A DNA stretch of 64,000 nucleotides from positions 28,589,906 to 28,653,905 of the forward strand of contig NC_080672.1 of the NCBI RefSeq assembly GCF_030247195.1, in the 5' to 3' direction. How positions within the stretch are numbered: position 1 is the stretch's first letter; every line of letters begins with the position of its first letter. This stretch comes from Topomyia yanbarensis. Taxonomy: Eukaryota > Arthropoda > Insecta > Diptera > Culicidae. Positions 23,882 to 35,548 of the stretch are shown in pieces. The notes under the pieces were generated by a model. It saw only the letters and a program-made list of their open reading frames with translations, was not told where the DNA came from and made no database searches. Both the position numbers and the translations under genes were made by a program.

Positions 23882-26413
23882 CGTCGCTATTGTGCTATCT
23901 TACGACAAACGCCATTTTGGGGTAAACTGAGTTAGATATGTCACATCACTCGTCTAAATAATCTCTACAAAGTGGCGTTTTCAGAATTTTGACATTCTGC
24001 TTGGTTACTGAGATATAGCGAGAAACGTGCTGAGAAATTTTTAATTTTTTGCTTCAAATGGCTGTGTCTGGGGATTGGCTCAAGTTATCTTGATGCATGA
24101 GATGTTTTTATCTGTAAAACTACCTGAGAAACTCAATAGCATAATCATTTTCAAAACAAAAATACCTGGATTGTGAGCAGAATGAAGTTTAGGTTTTAAA
24201 CTGGAAATATAGCATATTTGGCAACACTGTAATCAAAAATAACTACTTTTTCTAGATTTCCAGGTTCCTTTCCTTCAAAATGCATCTTACCGATTGTCTA
24301 TAGACCAAAAGAAGCCAAAGATGTCAATAAAAGTTAATAATTGATGATTTTTTGTGGAAAATTTTTCATGCACGATTATGACAAGCCATACACATTTTAT
24401 CATCAACACCCACCTATGACACGTGTGAGTGCGACTTTTGTTTACATTTATAGTAAAAACTCACAACATTGTCAACCGATCTTCGTAATTATTGAGAGAT
24501 TGATACAGAATAGATAGAAGCATCAATTGTCTTCTTTGAATTGTTTATACCAGCGATTCTCAACCTGGGGTCCGCGGACCCCCAGGCACAGTGGCACAAC
24601 TTAGAACAAAAGTTGACCTAAAGTCCAAACATAGCCGTATTGGTTCAAATAGGACGATTTCATGTAGTTTTGGTACGCTGAATTCGTTTATGATATTAAA
24701 ACATTTCAAAAATAAGCGTTTACTATTCATTAGGGTGTCCCAAAAAAAATTTTTCCCTACAATTTGTGTATATTAATTTTCGTATGCTAAATCGTTTTTG
24801 ATATAAACATATGTAAAAAAATCATTTTACGTTAGGGTGGCTTGGAAAATTATTTTGTTGTGAAGGTTCAAAAATTTTTTTGAGGAAGTTTTTGAGCGCT
24901 GTTTTTATTTTAATTATAAAAATAGAATTTAATTTTACTACTTATTAGAGTGGCTCAAAAGTAAGTATTTTGTCTTTCATTTTTTTTCAACTGTAATTTT
25001 GGAAATTATTTTCCATATTGAAACGAATTAATTGACATCTCATTTACATTTTCAAAACAAACATTTTGAGCGTCTTAGTGGAATGTTTAATTACAATCAA
25101 CAAGATGGTTAACAATTGTTTTTGTATGTGTGTTTTAAGTTACTTAGATTGCTTATTTCATATCTTAAATGAAAATAAATCCAAAACCCTTTTTCGTGTA
25201 AATGGTTCATTTAAAAATAGTCTATTTTATTTGGATAATATCGTATACCCTTAAGCTATATCAGTGCTATGCAAATTTGGATCAAAATAGTCTCACCAAA
25301 TGACTAGAACTCAACTGTATTCACTCTATTTGACAGTTATTGCGCAAGTTAGCAAGAAATAGTTCCAGAAACTTTGTATAACCTATTTCAGATAGTTGAA
25401 AAAATTTACTGATTTTCAATCATTCTTTATACCCCTACCATCCTAAAAAACATTCTTCCCACGCGGCTCCTTACTCTCGATCACTAGTAAAACACTTGTA
25501 GATCATGCTCTCAATGCTATTTGAAAGTTGTATATGTATTCTTGTCATTTTTCTAGCTATAAAGTGATTATTCAAATTCAATATCAGTAATAAGCATGCG
25601 TCTCCATTCACAGTTTTTTTTTTTTTAAATTTTGATTGCTTATCGCAAGTTTTCGCAAAACTAGCATACACTCATTTTAAAGAGAAAATTAAAAGCTTTC
25701 GAATGAGTATAGTGCGATCGCCGGCATTCACGGGCGTCGTTGTTGTTATCGCATTAGAAGTTCGAATTCAATAAAAATTCATGACAAACAGTTATCTAAA
25801 CACTAACTAAACCAACTAGTGACTTATTTTTGGCGATTTTACGGTGTAATTTTATCACACGGATAATTTTGTTGAAGTAATGCAATGCATAAAATCAACC
25901 ATTTCTTTGAAAATCGAAAATAACCGGATGTAGTTCCTATGGTCAAGTTATGCAAAAAACACTTGAATTATGCCCTTAAAAAAGCTGCCAAAAATTCATT
26001 TTACGTTCAAATCACTTAAAATCTCGCACAATGTCTCTGATGGCTCAGCTGATAGGAGAAAAATACTAGTGAGAATATCGCCTAACATTCATATATGAAC
26101 TTAAGTCCGGGCTCGTCCCACTGGGCCAGGGGGCCGCGAAGTAGTTATCAGGCGAAGAAAATTATTTATCTCGGAAGGAGCTTTTTTGTAACAGACTGAA
26201 AAGAATATTTTGATAGTACACAAAATTGATGTAAAGCCGCGGAGGTCCGCAAAAACTCTGAGCAATTACGAAGGGGTCCTCGGGACGCAAAAGGTTGAGA
26301 ACCGCTGGTTTATACCATCTATAAGTTTCAAACTATACAATATCAAATTTTAAAAATCGTTTTTCTCGAAATGTGCCAAGTGGCGTTTGCCATAAGATAG
26401 CACAACAGCGACG
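23882..26413. mobile_element. CGTCGCT inverted-repeat element, itself split by a hAT
   Basis: The left end CGTCGCTATTGTGCTATCTT mirrors the right end (minus strand CGTCGCTGTTGTGCTATCTT), with similarity for about 35 bp up to AAACGCCA. ATTT flanks both sides (23878-23881, 26414-26417), and the uninterrupted element at about 46286 shows a single ATTC there. Without the internal hAT it would be about 767 bp. No transposase was found; a left-end fragment is at 6367-6576. Confidence 0.82.
24551..26307. mobile_element. hAT transposon, non-autonomous, 1757 bp
   Basis: Terminal repeats CAGCGATTCTCAACCTGGGG and (minus strand) CAGCGGTTCTCAACCTTTTG are classic hAT ends. Perfect 8-bp target duplications GTTTATAC lie at 24543-24550 and 26308-26315. 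The interior holds repeated TTAGGGTG/TTAGAGTGGC phrases near 24731, 24832 and 24946, and no transposase-like frame. Confidence 0.93.
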
Positions 26414-26820
26414 ATTTGTGAAAGCGCCATTCTGAAACATTATTTTGACAGATGAATTTCATTGTTTCATTTTATCGCCATTCATAAAACAAAAATCATT
26501 ATGATGGAAAAACCGTGATTAAAGTAACTAATAAAAGTGAAAAATTACAGGAAAGTGTTTTGGAAAGCTTGAGCCTCATGGAATATTTTTTTTTTATTTG
26601 GGCGAAACCCCGGATAATTTCAAGACGCTTACAACTTTTGTGCGAAATGAGCATACGGGGCTATTCGGACCCCCCATTCCATCAACCATCGTTTAGCGGC
26701 TTGCGGCTGTGCACACGGTTGCACACGCCACATCAAAAAGAATACATGATGCGCCAATCGACAGCTGTGACTACCCAGATAAATTTTTTAACACATTTTT
26801 TGCCGCTTAAGAAGTTTCTC

Positions 26821-28924
26821 CACTGATAGAATATATTCGTAAATCGCTATTCATTAGTTTCATAAAGATAATTTTCATAAAATATACGAATTTTTCGTAC
26901 ATATAATGAATCGTTCGTAGTTCTATTGAAACACATTTATTTTTTATTACGAGTTTTTCGTGAAAACCACGAAACGACTTTCGTTTACTTATTACGAAAC
27001 AGCTTCGTTTGGCAAACGAATTGTTCGCTGCTATATACGAATATCTTTATAATATTTACGAGCACCATTCGTCGAACCGTCAACGTCAACAGAGCTTCAA
27101 TAGAGGTAGAATATGGAGTCATTGTTGCTATACGTCAGATAATTGTTGATGTTCACGACGGTCTCGATCTGGCTATTTAGTAGCCGTATCCGTGTCCGCC
27201 GGTTTCAGGAAGATTTTCTAAACCTCTTCCACTTCTAGTTGATCCAGAATCCGGAGCAGTACGGATTCAGTTGAGCCATCGCTCGGTGGTTTTGCATGAA
27301 TAATTTTGAGTTTTTCTCTGCCGGAGCAATGTAAAAGAATGTGCTATTAAATACGAAAACTTCTCTTAGATGAACGAAATGAATTCGTGCGACCAACGAG
27401 ATTGTTCGAAATATACATAGACGTTTATTAAAATAAACAACACATTTCGTTTCATTCACGAAAATAATGTCGTTTTCAATGATAACATTCGTGCCATGTA
27501 CACTTGATAAGTAAAAGTTACTAAAACTTTTGTTCATCAAGCGTCCATTTCTTCACACCACAATCTTTCTAGTACTCAATAATGATGAGCAGGTTGAAAT
27601 AGAATCGAATTTGCCAGATCGATCTTTTTAATTAATAAAAAATCGGTGCTGTCAAACATTGATCCTAAAACATCGAATGCGACAAACGAAATCGTTTGTA
27701 ATCGACATGAACGTTTATTAAAATACACGAAACATTTCGTTTCGTTCACGAAAAATAATTTCGTTATCAACGATTACATTCGTGCAATGTAACCCAAATA
27801 AAATTCACGAAAATTTTCGTTCATCAAGCGGCCATTTCTTCGTACCACAGTAAAATCGATTTGGCCACATCGATTTTTTTAAATAAAAAAAAATCGATGT
27901 TGTCAAACATCGATCCCAAATGAATGACTGAAAATAATAAGAGGCTAATAATACGAAAACTTTTCTAAGATGTACTAAATGAATACGTGCGACCAACGAA
28001 ATCGTTTGTAATTTACACAACTGTTTATTAAAATAAACGAAACATTTCGTCTCATTCCCGAAAAATAAAGCCGTTTTCAACAATAACATTCATGTAATGT
28101 ACACTAAATATGTAAAAGTTACGAAAACTTTCGGCCATTACTTCACAGCACAATCTTTTTAGTCCTCAATAGAAGGGAGAAACTTGAATTACAATCGATT
28201 TTGCCAGATCGATCCTTTCAGTTAATTGAAAAAATCGTTGTTGTCAAACATCGATCCTAAAATATCGATTGAAAAAATAATATGCTAATGCATACGAAAA
28301 CTTTCCTAAGATGAACGAAACGAAATCGTGCGACCAACGAAATCGTTCATCATATACATAACATTTATTAAAATACACGAAACATTTCGTTTCATTCACG
28401 AAAAATAATGTCGTTATCAACATTCGTGCAATGCAAACTAAATAAGTAAAATTTACGAAAACTTTCGTTCATCAAGCGGCCATTTCTTCGTACCACAATA
28501 AAATCGATTTGGCCACATCGATTTTTTTAAATAAAAATATCTATATTGTCAAGCATCGATCCCAAAAGATCGACTGAAAACAATAAGAGGATAATAAATA
28601 CGAACACTTTTCTAAGGTAAACGAAATTAATTCGTGCCACCAACGAAATCGTTCGTAATATACACACACGTTTATTAAAATAAACAAAACATTTCGTTTC
28701 ATTCACGAAAAATAATGTCGTTATCAACGATAACATTCGTGCAGTATACATTAAACGTGTAAAATTTACGAAAGATTTCGTTCACCAAGCGGCCATTCTT
28801 GTTCATGAAATGAACGAAACCTATTATTTAGAATGCACGAAAATTCTTCGTTGCAGAAAACGACGAATGAATTCGTGTATTGTATGATCGATTTCATTAT
28901 ATTTACGAATTTATATTATCAGTG
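26821..28924. mobile_element. 2.1-kb inverted-end element carrying a ~310-bp tandem array
   Basis: Ends CACTGATAGAATATATTCGT and (minus strand) CACTGATAATATAAATTCGT form short inverted repeats. The uninterrupted relative at about 46745-46760 shows the empty site (GAGTGTCTCTTGTAACT). About 1.5 kb of the interior is a tandem array. The whole element is rich in ACGAA/TTCGT motifs. No transposase was recognised. Confidence 0.75.
27340..28800. repeat. Tandem array of about five ~310-bp units
   Basis: The block CGAAACATTTCGTTTCATTC with ACGAAAAATAATG recurs near 27443, 27733, 28041, 28380 and 28688 (steps of about 290-340). A second landmark, ACGAAAACTTTTCTAAGATG with GACCAACGAAATCG, recurs at the same period. 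Minus-strand open frames in four units share VNETKCFVYFNKR and RTISLVARIHFVHLR; this follows from the repeat and is not evidence of a protein. Confidence 0.88.
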
Positions 28925-29277
28925 TCCAATAATGATTTTATAGGTATACATAATTCCACTGTAAAAAAATAGAAAAATTACGATCCGAATTACCCCTACA
29001 TTGTAAAAGGATTTAAAAACGTTGAGTTCTGCAAATTGTAGCCTAGCGCTACCATGGAGTGGCGCAAATTAATGTTTATGGCTCCAAAATGTAGCTGATT
29101 GAGGATATCTTCTAAATTTGTGAAAATATACAAACACGCAAGATAGATCGTGAATAAAACTATGAATAAAAACCAGCTTTCAAATTTATGAATAATATTC
29201 TAAGATCTGTGAATTTTTTTTCGTATGAATTAGCATAATCGCCATATTGATTTTTACTTGAGGAGACGACCGGATGC

Positions 29278-29611
29278 AGATTTATTGGATTTTCGGCCAC
29301 TGGTTGTGGCCTTTTTCAAGGTAACTACACTTTAGAAGATGGTTTGTGTAATGTTATCTGCATCAACCATCTTCTAAAGTGTCTTTGAGTCGTGCACAGT
29401 GGTTAAAAAGACTGATGGGAAAACTGAACAATTCCACTCACCATAACATTTGAAGCTAATTAAAAAAACTCCGATCGTCGGCAAACGACGCTCAAACGAA
29501 GAACGATAACGTATTCCCCTTAAAAAGGCCATAACCAGTGGCCGAAACGTCGGGCAGTATAAATCACTCGTTTTAATAAATCAGACCGTAAAAGCCGAAA
29601 ATCCAATAAAT
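29278..29611. repeat. Foldback with GGCCACAACCAGTGGCC hairpins
   Basis: The minus strand of the left part reads CTTGAAAAAGGCCACAACCA then GTGGCCGAAAATCCAATAAA. The plus strand of the right part reads CTTAAAAAGGCCATAACCAG then TGGCCGAAACGTCGG, and later GCCGAAAATCCAATAAAT. The right arm carries about 55 extra bases between two GCCGAAA copies. Each GGCC...GGCC stem followed by GAAA resembles stem II plus GAAA of a hammerhead ribozyme, but the CUGANGA box is not intact. Confidence 0.55.
29327..29382. repeat. Perfect 18-bp stem hairpin
   Basis: ACACTTTAGAAGATGGTT at 29327-29344 pairs exactly with AACCATCTTCTAAAGTGT at 29365-29382, with a 20-base loop. Confidence 0.85.
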
Positions 29612-29619
29612 TAGTCATA

Positions 29620-29770
29620 ATATTTGCGTCCTGACTTCGTCTCAGCCGAATCCGACACTAACTTAGTGACAGGATTAAACAGCAAACTCCTAGTCAAGCG
29701 TAATGTCCCGCAAGAAAAGGAGCTCATTTTAAGCTGATGAGAACTTATGAAATCGAAACATTTTTTCCGT
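29620..29770 (+). repeat. Dispersed repeat family G, copy 3 (partial)
   Basis: Contains CTGACTTCGTCTCAGCCGAA, GACACTAACTTAGTGACAGG, AGCAAACTCCTAGTCAAGCG and TAATGTCCCGCAAGAAAAGG. The central part is deleted relative to the other copies. Confidence 0.6.
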
Positions 29771-31719
29771 GTACTGGTCAGCATGTTGAACATTATTCGT
29801 GTGATCTTAGAGTATCCGATTACGGAATTTCATATCATCTAATATGTAAGTGTCCCGCAGTAAAGCAATTGAACAAATAGCTGAAATTTAAGGATATGTG
29901 GCTTGTGTTAAGCATAAAAAACGACCAAGCGCCATTTTGAGATACATGCTCAAAAAACGTTATCGCATCCAATGTAGCACTAGAAACACCCAAATCTATT
30001 TATTTTTAGGAGCTCAAATAGGAAACGAACGCAAATAAGTGTTTCTTAACTTTCTACGTAAATGATAAGTTATCGAAAATGATTTTTTCAATGGAAGATA
30101 CCAGAAAAATCTTATGGCGCTCAGTCTGGTTTGGCTCTACGCAGGCCATGTTATTGTTCATAACCCAATTTGATAAAGAGCTATAGACTGCAACAGTCGG
30201 GTTTATTATCCTTACGGGAGTAAATCCAGACTGTTTTTATTTTTCCATCCCCCCTCTATTTTTGTCCTTCAAATAGGATAGGAAGAAAATGGGCTTAATA
30301 ACCCTATATCGAAAGTCTGAAACATTTAGACAACATGGTATTGGTGATACAGTCACAGATTTGGTGAAGCCTTACTGTGCCATGTAGAGATACAACCCTG
30401 CTCGGAACCGAAAGTATTCGCGTCTAACAAATGGAAGAGAAATATCTGCACCACAAGAAAAACACCACAGCATAACGATTGCATTGTGGTGTGAGACTGC
30501 ATACGACCATATGCATTTGCAAGACACTTTCATCCGTTTGCTGTAGGTACCGTATTCTCTTCGTATCGTGAAACTTTTATCGGTTATTTTCCCCACTAGG
30601 TACAGAAGTTACATTCGAATGGAGAAACTATTCGCCGTGTTGCATGGCCATCTGAGTTTGTCCATTCGTGACCAAAACACGCCAAAAGGATAACGGAAAG
30701 TCCATTTGCGCACATAGGTACCATACGAAACAGTCTGTACTTTTCGGTGGATAGCGAGAAGATAGTGGCCTGCCACTCCACGCGGCACCAGACGGACACA
30801 GGCGACGACCGACGCCATCGTTAATGCTAATGTCGGAATGAATTTGTTTACCCTCGAGTGAAGTTCCTGAGAGCACCACATCAAAGCAGGCAAATCCGAC
30901 AGTCGGCCACAAACCGACCCGTTTCCCCCCACAGAAACTCCTGTGCAGCCGAGTTACGAGCCATAGAACCACGTGCGAGTGGAAATACAAACACTCGCAC
31001 CTTCGTTTCGGGGGCCGGGATATTCGTGCTCTGCCACCAACGATGACGGCGACGCACGGTGCCATGGTAACCCTCGGCTAGCTAGCTAGCTAGCCGTCGT
31101 CGTTGATGACGGGAGTTGGGAGCCATAAAATTTTATGGTTATTTTGCTTCGAAATGAAATTGTTTGCCGACGCAGGCGACTGCTCACCGACCGACCGACC
31201 GGTCGGCCAGAAGCTGTCACCCAGTGAAAGGGGAGAGAAAGCTACTAAATGTTTGCTTCTGTTTTTCCATCTGTTTTTCGTGGAACGCAGGGGAAAACCT
31301 GCGAGAAAAACTGAGAAAACAGGCTGGAGAATGCAACATTCGAAATTTTGGTGCACTTAGCGAAGTGGAAGTAATGAAATAGCGTGAGCTTTTTTGTATT
31401 TAATCAACATTATTTTTTCTCGCTTCCACAAATTCCAGAGATTTCACAGTTATCTGTTCAATCAAGCTGTTCTTTTGAGATAAAATGCGTGTAAATTGGA
31501 AAAAAATTGAATAAAAAATGTGAAATTTAACAAAACTAAAACTTGCCATACCGTTGCGGCCAATACGTTGAATGAAGATGGCAAACGCTGCTCTAACTTA
31601 CAACTTCAAATCGAAATTGAAAATACAATAGCTAGTGATTACCAAGTATAACGTTGAAAAGTTTAGCGCAATATCACTCAAAAGTGCGTAAGATATGGAA
31701 GATGATATGCAAAATCTAC
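29771..31719. other. Unassigned; GC-rich island at about 30600-31250
   Basis: The GC-rich part has open frames on both strands, the longest on the minus strand at 30628-31065 (145 codons, starting in CCATGGCACC). It shows no recognised domain, and overlapping frames of similar length argue against coding. It contains a 22-bp perfect palindrome at 31075-31096 built of GCTA repeats, and an ACCG tandem at about 31190. It could be a regulatory or first-exon region. Confidence 0.35.
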
Positions 31720-32393
31720 ATTAGACCTCTCCACATTTTGAAAAAGATTTGAAATATGCATGGGTCAGCCCAGATTGTTGTTCTACGTGTGAGTTTAAGA
31801 AGTTTCGCCAAAAATGACTTAATTTGGACATGATTTAGAGGTGTCTCCAATCAAAAATCGTGTTTTTGCTATGTTTCCATAGTAAGATCACTTACACTCT
31901 GATTTAATAGGCCCTACATGCCCACATATCATCAAATGTTGTTCCTTAGACATATCTTCACGTGTTTTAACAGGTGAACATAGCTCTAATCGCAATAGAA
32001 AATTTGTTAACTGGATTTTTATATAGAAAAGTATATCAAAAACAAGAAAAATTAGTAGTGTTTTTTCTTGGATTTGAAATTATTTTCAATATAAAAATTC
32101 AGTTAACAAATTTTCTATTGCGATTAGAGCTATGTTCACCTGTTAAAACATGATAAGATATGCCTAAGGAACAACATTTGATGATATGTGGGCATGTAGG
32201 GCCTATTCAATCAGAGTGTAAGTGATCTTACTATGGAAACATAGCAAAAACATGATTTTTGATTGGAGACACCTCTAAATCATGTCCAAATTAAGTCATT
32301 TTTGGCAAAACTTCTTAAATTCACAAGTAGAACAAAAATCTGGGCTGACCCATGTATATTTCAAAACTTTTTCAAAATGTGGAGAGGCCTAAT
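31720..32393. repeat. 674-bp near-perfect palindrome
   Basis: The left arm (31720 to about 32027) starts ATTAGACCTCTCCACATTTT; the right arm (about 32090-32393) is its reverse complement with few differences. The central loop is about 60 bp. TA dinucleotides at both tips are compatible with a Tc1/mariner-type foldback. Non-coding. Arm identity is high enough to suggest recent origin or gene conversion between arms. Confidence 0.9.
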
Positions 32394-32565
32394 CTACATA
32401 GATAGTGTCATAAGTACAAGATGTCTTTCGAAATCAAATTTTATCTTCTCTAAAAAACCGGATTTAGAAATCCCATCAACGCGAACAGTTTGAGTCTCAC
32501 TGCATGTATGATAAGCCAAAGGAAACTACACTATGCTATATTTCTCCATAGTATTGAATTTGCGT

Positions 32566-32692
32566 TTCGACCTAGTCTCAATAGATTCCGACACTAACTT
32601 AGTGCCAGGACTAAGCTAAAACGAAAACACTAAGTTAGTGTCAGATTCTGATAAGACGAATTCGAATCACAAATTCCATAACTAACAAAGGA
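32566..32692. repeat. Foldback made of repeat G sequence
   Basis: AATTTGCGTTTCGACC to GACACTAACTTAGTG is mirrored by CACTAAGTTAGTGTC to ATTCGAATCACAAATTCC. It uses the repeat G landmarks, here in head-to-head form, next to CACTATGCTATATTTCTCC. Confidence 0.65.
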
Positions 32693-32699
32693 AACTTAT

Positions 32700-34045
32700 C
32701 CTTCCTTATTACGTTCATAGATTTATAGAACAATCATATGTGATATGAGGAATATGCTAACAGAAACTTATGTAATCTTTAGAAGAAAACATTATTATTT
32801 TCTTCAAGCTCATTTCCTACGGTAAGCTAGCCAACAAACAGTTTAGCTTTGTGGTTTAACGCAGCATTAGCACCGTTAACGAGGTTCGTTATGCAGAAAG
32901 GGATTAATTAAAAATAATACCTTTATTATGCCACTCTCGGGGGCCGACACGGGGCGAATAAAGGGACATACGAGACAAGTCCACATGTCAGCAAAGTTTT
33001 CTCTGATCTGAGACTTTTATGCGAACCCACACTGAACATTAGCGTGAGAATTTGCCCTTTCATTACCATCTAATCTGAATACGGTAGTAACTTTCCCCAG
33101 AGTCCCTGTGTTCTCTCTCTCTTTCCACTGTGTTTTTCACGACAACATAGTATGGCGCGGGCTCTACATGGGTGTTATTTGCAATTTGGGCATAGACATA
33201 AGTTCCACATGGCGAATGATTTTGGGGTACTTTTGCTATTTTCGCTTTGATCCTTCGTTCTTCCGTCCTAACGGAAGGGACGCTGGGTTCTTTGTGGTCG
33301 TCACTTACCTTTTGTATGTATATACCGGTTATCTACCCACTCCATTAGAAAACAAGCGGTTCGTTAACTGTGAAGTTGGATTTATGGATATTTTCCTGTG
33401 TTTTGTACCTACAATTTCTTCTGTCACATATTGCAAACTTATTTTCCGGATGAGCAACCAGCGGGTATCATTATGGGGGCTCAACTAGAAATATCTAGAC
33501 TACTATCATGTTATTCGTATATCCCAGTTCAGTGGTTTTTTATATTTATTTGGTATACACTATACACATCTTTTTTATCCAAGAGTAATGTATTTATACG
33601 TGGAAAATCATCCACTGAAAATGATATGGATTTGATTTAATTTCGGGCGAATTTCCATATAATACTAAAAATACATTCTAGGCATTCAACCTGCAAATTC
33701 AATTGTTTATTTAGATTTCGGTTTCGGAGTTATGTATTGATGAGTACGGTCATATAACAAATACCAATGTATATTTACATAAATGATTAAAAACCTATAG
33801 AAATGGGCATCAAAATGCTTCGGTTATAAATGACGACCAAACATAGTGTTCGTGATCTCAATGGTTCCTTCCAATGGTTCCGGAAACTATGCGAGTTATG
33901 GCGATGATTCGGAATGAACCACTACTTTGTAATATGGATATCAATACACTTCAAATTTTTAATCTACATGGTGATTTTAAATGTAATTCAATGCATTACC
34001 AGCAAATTCTGATAGCCTTACATTAGACATTGTTTATCAGGTGAT
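32700..34045. other. No supported gene
   Basis: The frame at 33108-33488 (126 codons) is hydrophobic in places but matches nothing I know and has no supporting signals. Confidence 0.4.
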
Positions 34046-34520
34046 TTCCGGTTCCGACAGCATGAAGTACAAAGCTACTTTACGATCGTTCAGGACATGC
34101 CGCAGACTCAGGTGATTAGCATTTCAAATGCCAAAATATTCTGACCCCCGCGGAAGAAGACAAAAAGTGAAAGTAGGCGGGAAACTCTAAGCTTGCTTAT
34201 ATGACCCTATTCCACGTTTTGCTAAACTTTTTTCCATCAACTCCCTGCTCTCTCTTGAGTACTATGGCTCTTAATATTGAAAAATATTAATTACCTTATT
34301 ACCTTCAAGGGGGCGGGCATAGCGTAGTTGGTAATTCGATTGCCTTGTACGCAGCTCACCTGGGTTCAAGTCCCAACCCCGCACATAGGGCTGGAGATTT
34401 TTCTTAAGAGATTTTTCTAACCGGAAGAGACGAATGACCTTAAGGTTAAAACCTCTATAATCAGTGCCTTCCTAATCAATTGCCGTTACAGCAGATACAA
34501 CTTATTGTTGTTAATGATGG
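34046..34520 (+). repeat. Dispersed repeat R4, copy 1, split by a SINE
   Basis: Ordered blocks (GACATGCCGCAGACTCAGGT, CTCTCTTGAGTACTATGGCT, CTTAATATTGAAAAATAT, then AATTGCCGTTACA) match 45885-46190. The SINE sits between the TTACCTTC and CCTTCCTAAT parts. Confidence 0.72.
34307..34466 (+). mobile_element. Feilai-like tRNA-derived SINE
   Basis: An RNA polymerase III A box (TAGCGTAGTTGG, 34320-34331) and B box (GGTTCAAGTCC, 34373-34383) lie in a tRNA-like head starting GGGGGCGGGCATAGCG. A body (ATGACCTTAAGGTTAAAACC) follows. The head and body recall Feilai of Aedes aegypti. Short direct repeats CCTTC flank it (34302-34306, 34467-34471), and the undisturbed locus type at about 46140 lacks it. 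It depends on a LINE for movement. Confidence 0.82.
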
Positions 34521-34590
34521 CCCAAATAGAGTTAAGTGAATCCGTAAGCGGATACAACTACGCAGATTTCGCGGGAATTATAAAAACATA

Positions 34591-34757
34591 GACAAACATA
34601 TGACTACGGCTTAAAAGCCAGCTGTCGAAATTCTCTTTGAAAGAAAATTCTTTTATCTACTGCCAGCATCTGTGATTTGCAAGTTATGGTTTGTCCGAAA
34701 TTTCCATTCAAAGTGAATTTTGACAATTGGCTTTTAAGCCGTAGTCATATGTTTGTC
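34591..34757. mobile_element. Small palindromic MITE (167 bp)
   Basis: GACAAACATATGACTACGGC with TTAAAAGCCA is repeated exactly, inverted, at the right end (30-bp perfect arms). Weaker pairing continues inward for about 30 bp. Non-coding. Confidence 0.85.
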
Positions 34758-34759
34758 GA

Positions 34760-35548
34760 GAGTTTTCCAACAATAACATACGGCAACATAATAAAGACTT
34801 CAACAATACCAGATTTTGATGTATGTTATGGACATTATATCTATGAAGGTAAAGAATGTAATGAACATACTACATACAATAAATTTGATTGAAAACCGTG
34901 ACTTCGAAGAATATAATAAATAAATTGCGCGCAACAAACTATTTCGAATGAACTAAAGATGAACTATTTTTTCCTAATTCGTTCATTTGACACGGCCAAC
35001 TATTGAATACTTTACACTGACGTCACAAATGAACTCGATTTTTATTTTTGACAGTTCGCTTGTACTGTTTACATGGACTTTATTATGGACATGGACAAAT
35101 TATTTGCGATTTGCTTCGAGCGAATCTAGTCGTCCACTAATTTTTTCTAATGCTGATTTCGTTTTTAAATCAGAGTTGCTCTAGGTTCGCTCGGAGCTGT
35201 CACTTTTGTATGGAAACTGTAAACATTAGAGCGAACCTAGGGCGACTCGATTCTAAAACCGAAAACAGCATAATTCTATGTAAACAGTAAAAGTCAACTA
35301 TCAAGAAAAGTGAGGTTAACTGCGTCAGTAAAAAAACCCAATGTCGACTCAACGATATTTACAATCGGTAGAAAATAAATTTGAAAACTAATATTAGCGA
35401 ATATTTTCTACGCGCAACTCACTATCGCGAATAGGCAGTCATTTTCCGTCCGGAGACTATCTGTCTTCGTACACCTCCATGTCGTCGCCATTAGTGCTGT
35501 ATTGATGCTCGTGGTCGAATGCAAGTGAGACTTGCTTCTCGCGTTTAC
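34760..35548. other. No supported gene; local inverted phrases
   Basis: AT-rich. GAGCGAACCTAG and CTAGGTTCGCTC at about 35180-35240 form a small inverted pair with TTTTTAAATCAG. The function is not evident. Confidence 0.45.

Larger units (their letters stand above)
23789..29097 (+). mobile_element. AGGGGAACCCGGGGC element, copy 1, carrying nested insertions
   Basis: Begins AGGGAAACCCGGGCCAATTA and matches the intact copy at 46209-47029 block by block (AAGACAGTGGGGGTAATTC; AAAAACCGTGATTAAAG; GGCTATTCGGACCCCC; GCTCCAAAATGTAGCTGA). Between the blocks lie two foreign elements (23882-26413 and 26821-28924). The right terminus is missing after 29097. Removing the insertions would leave about 670 bp, consistent with the uninterrupted copy. 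Confidence 0.85.

Noticed and set aside
27235..28751. Minus-strand frames sharing VNETKCFVYFNKR, looking like a small protein family
   Set aside because: They are the same segment of the ~310-bp tandem unit. Frames are broken differently in each unit, and the central one (28190-28480) has no long frame.
30628..31065. 145-codon minus-strand frame in the GC-rich island
   Set aside because: Three other frames of similar extent overlap it, which is expected where stops are rare because of base composition; no domain recognised.
33108..33488. Possible membrane protein of 126 residues
   Set aside because: Hydrophobic runs are expected in T-rich frames; no start context, splice signals or family resemblance.
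34307..34383. Functional tRNA gene
   Set aside because: The head lacks a proper 3' acceptor strand and continues into a SINE body with flanking direct repeats.
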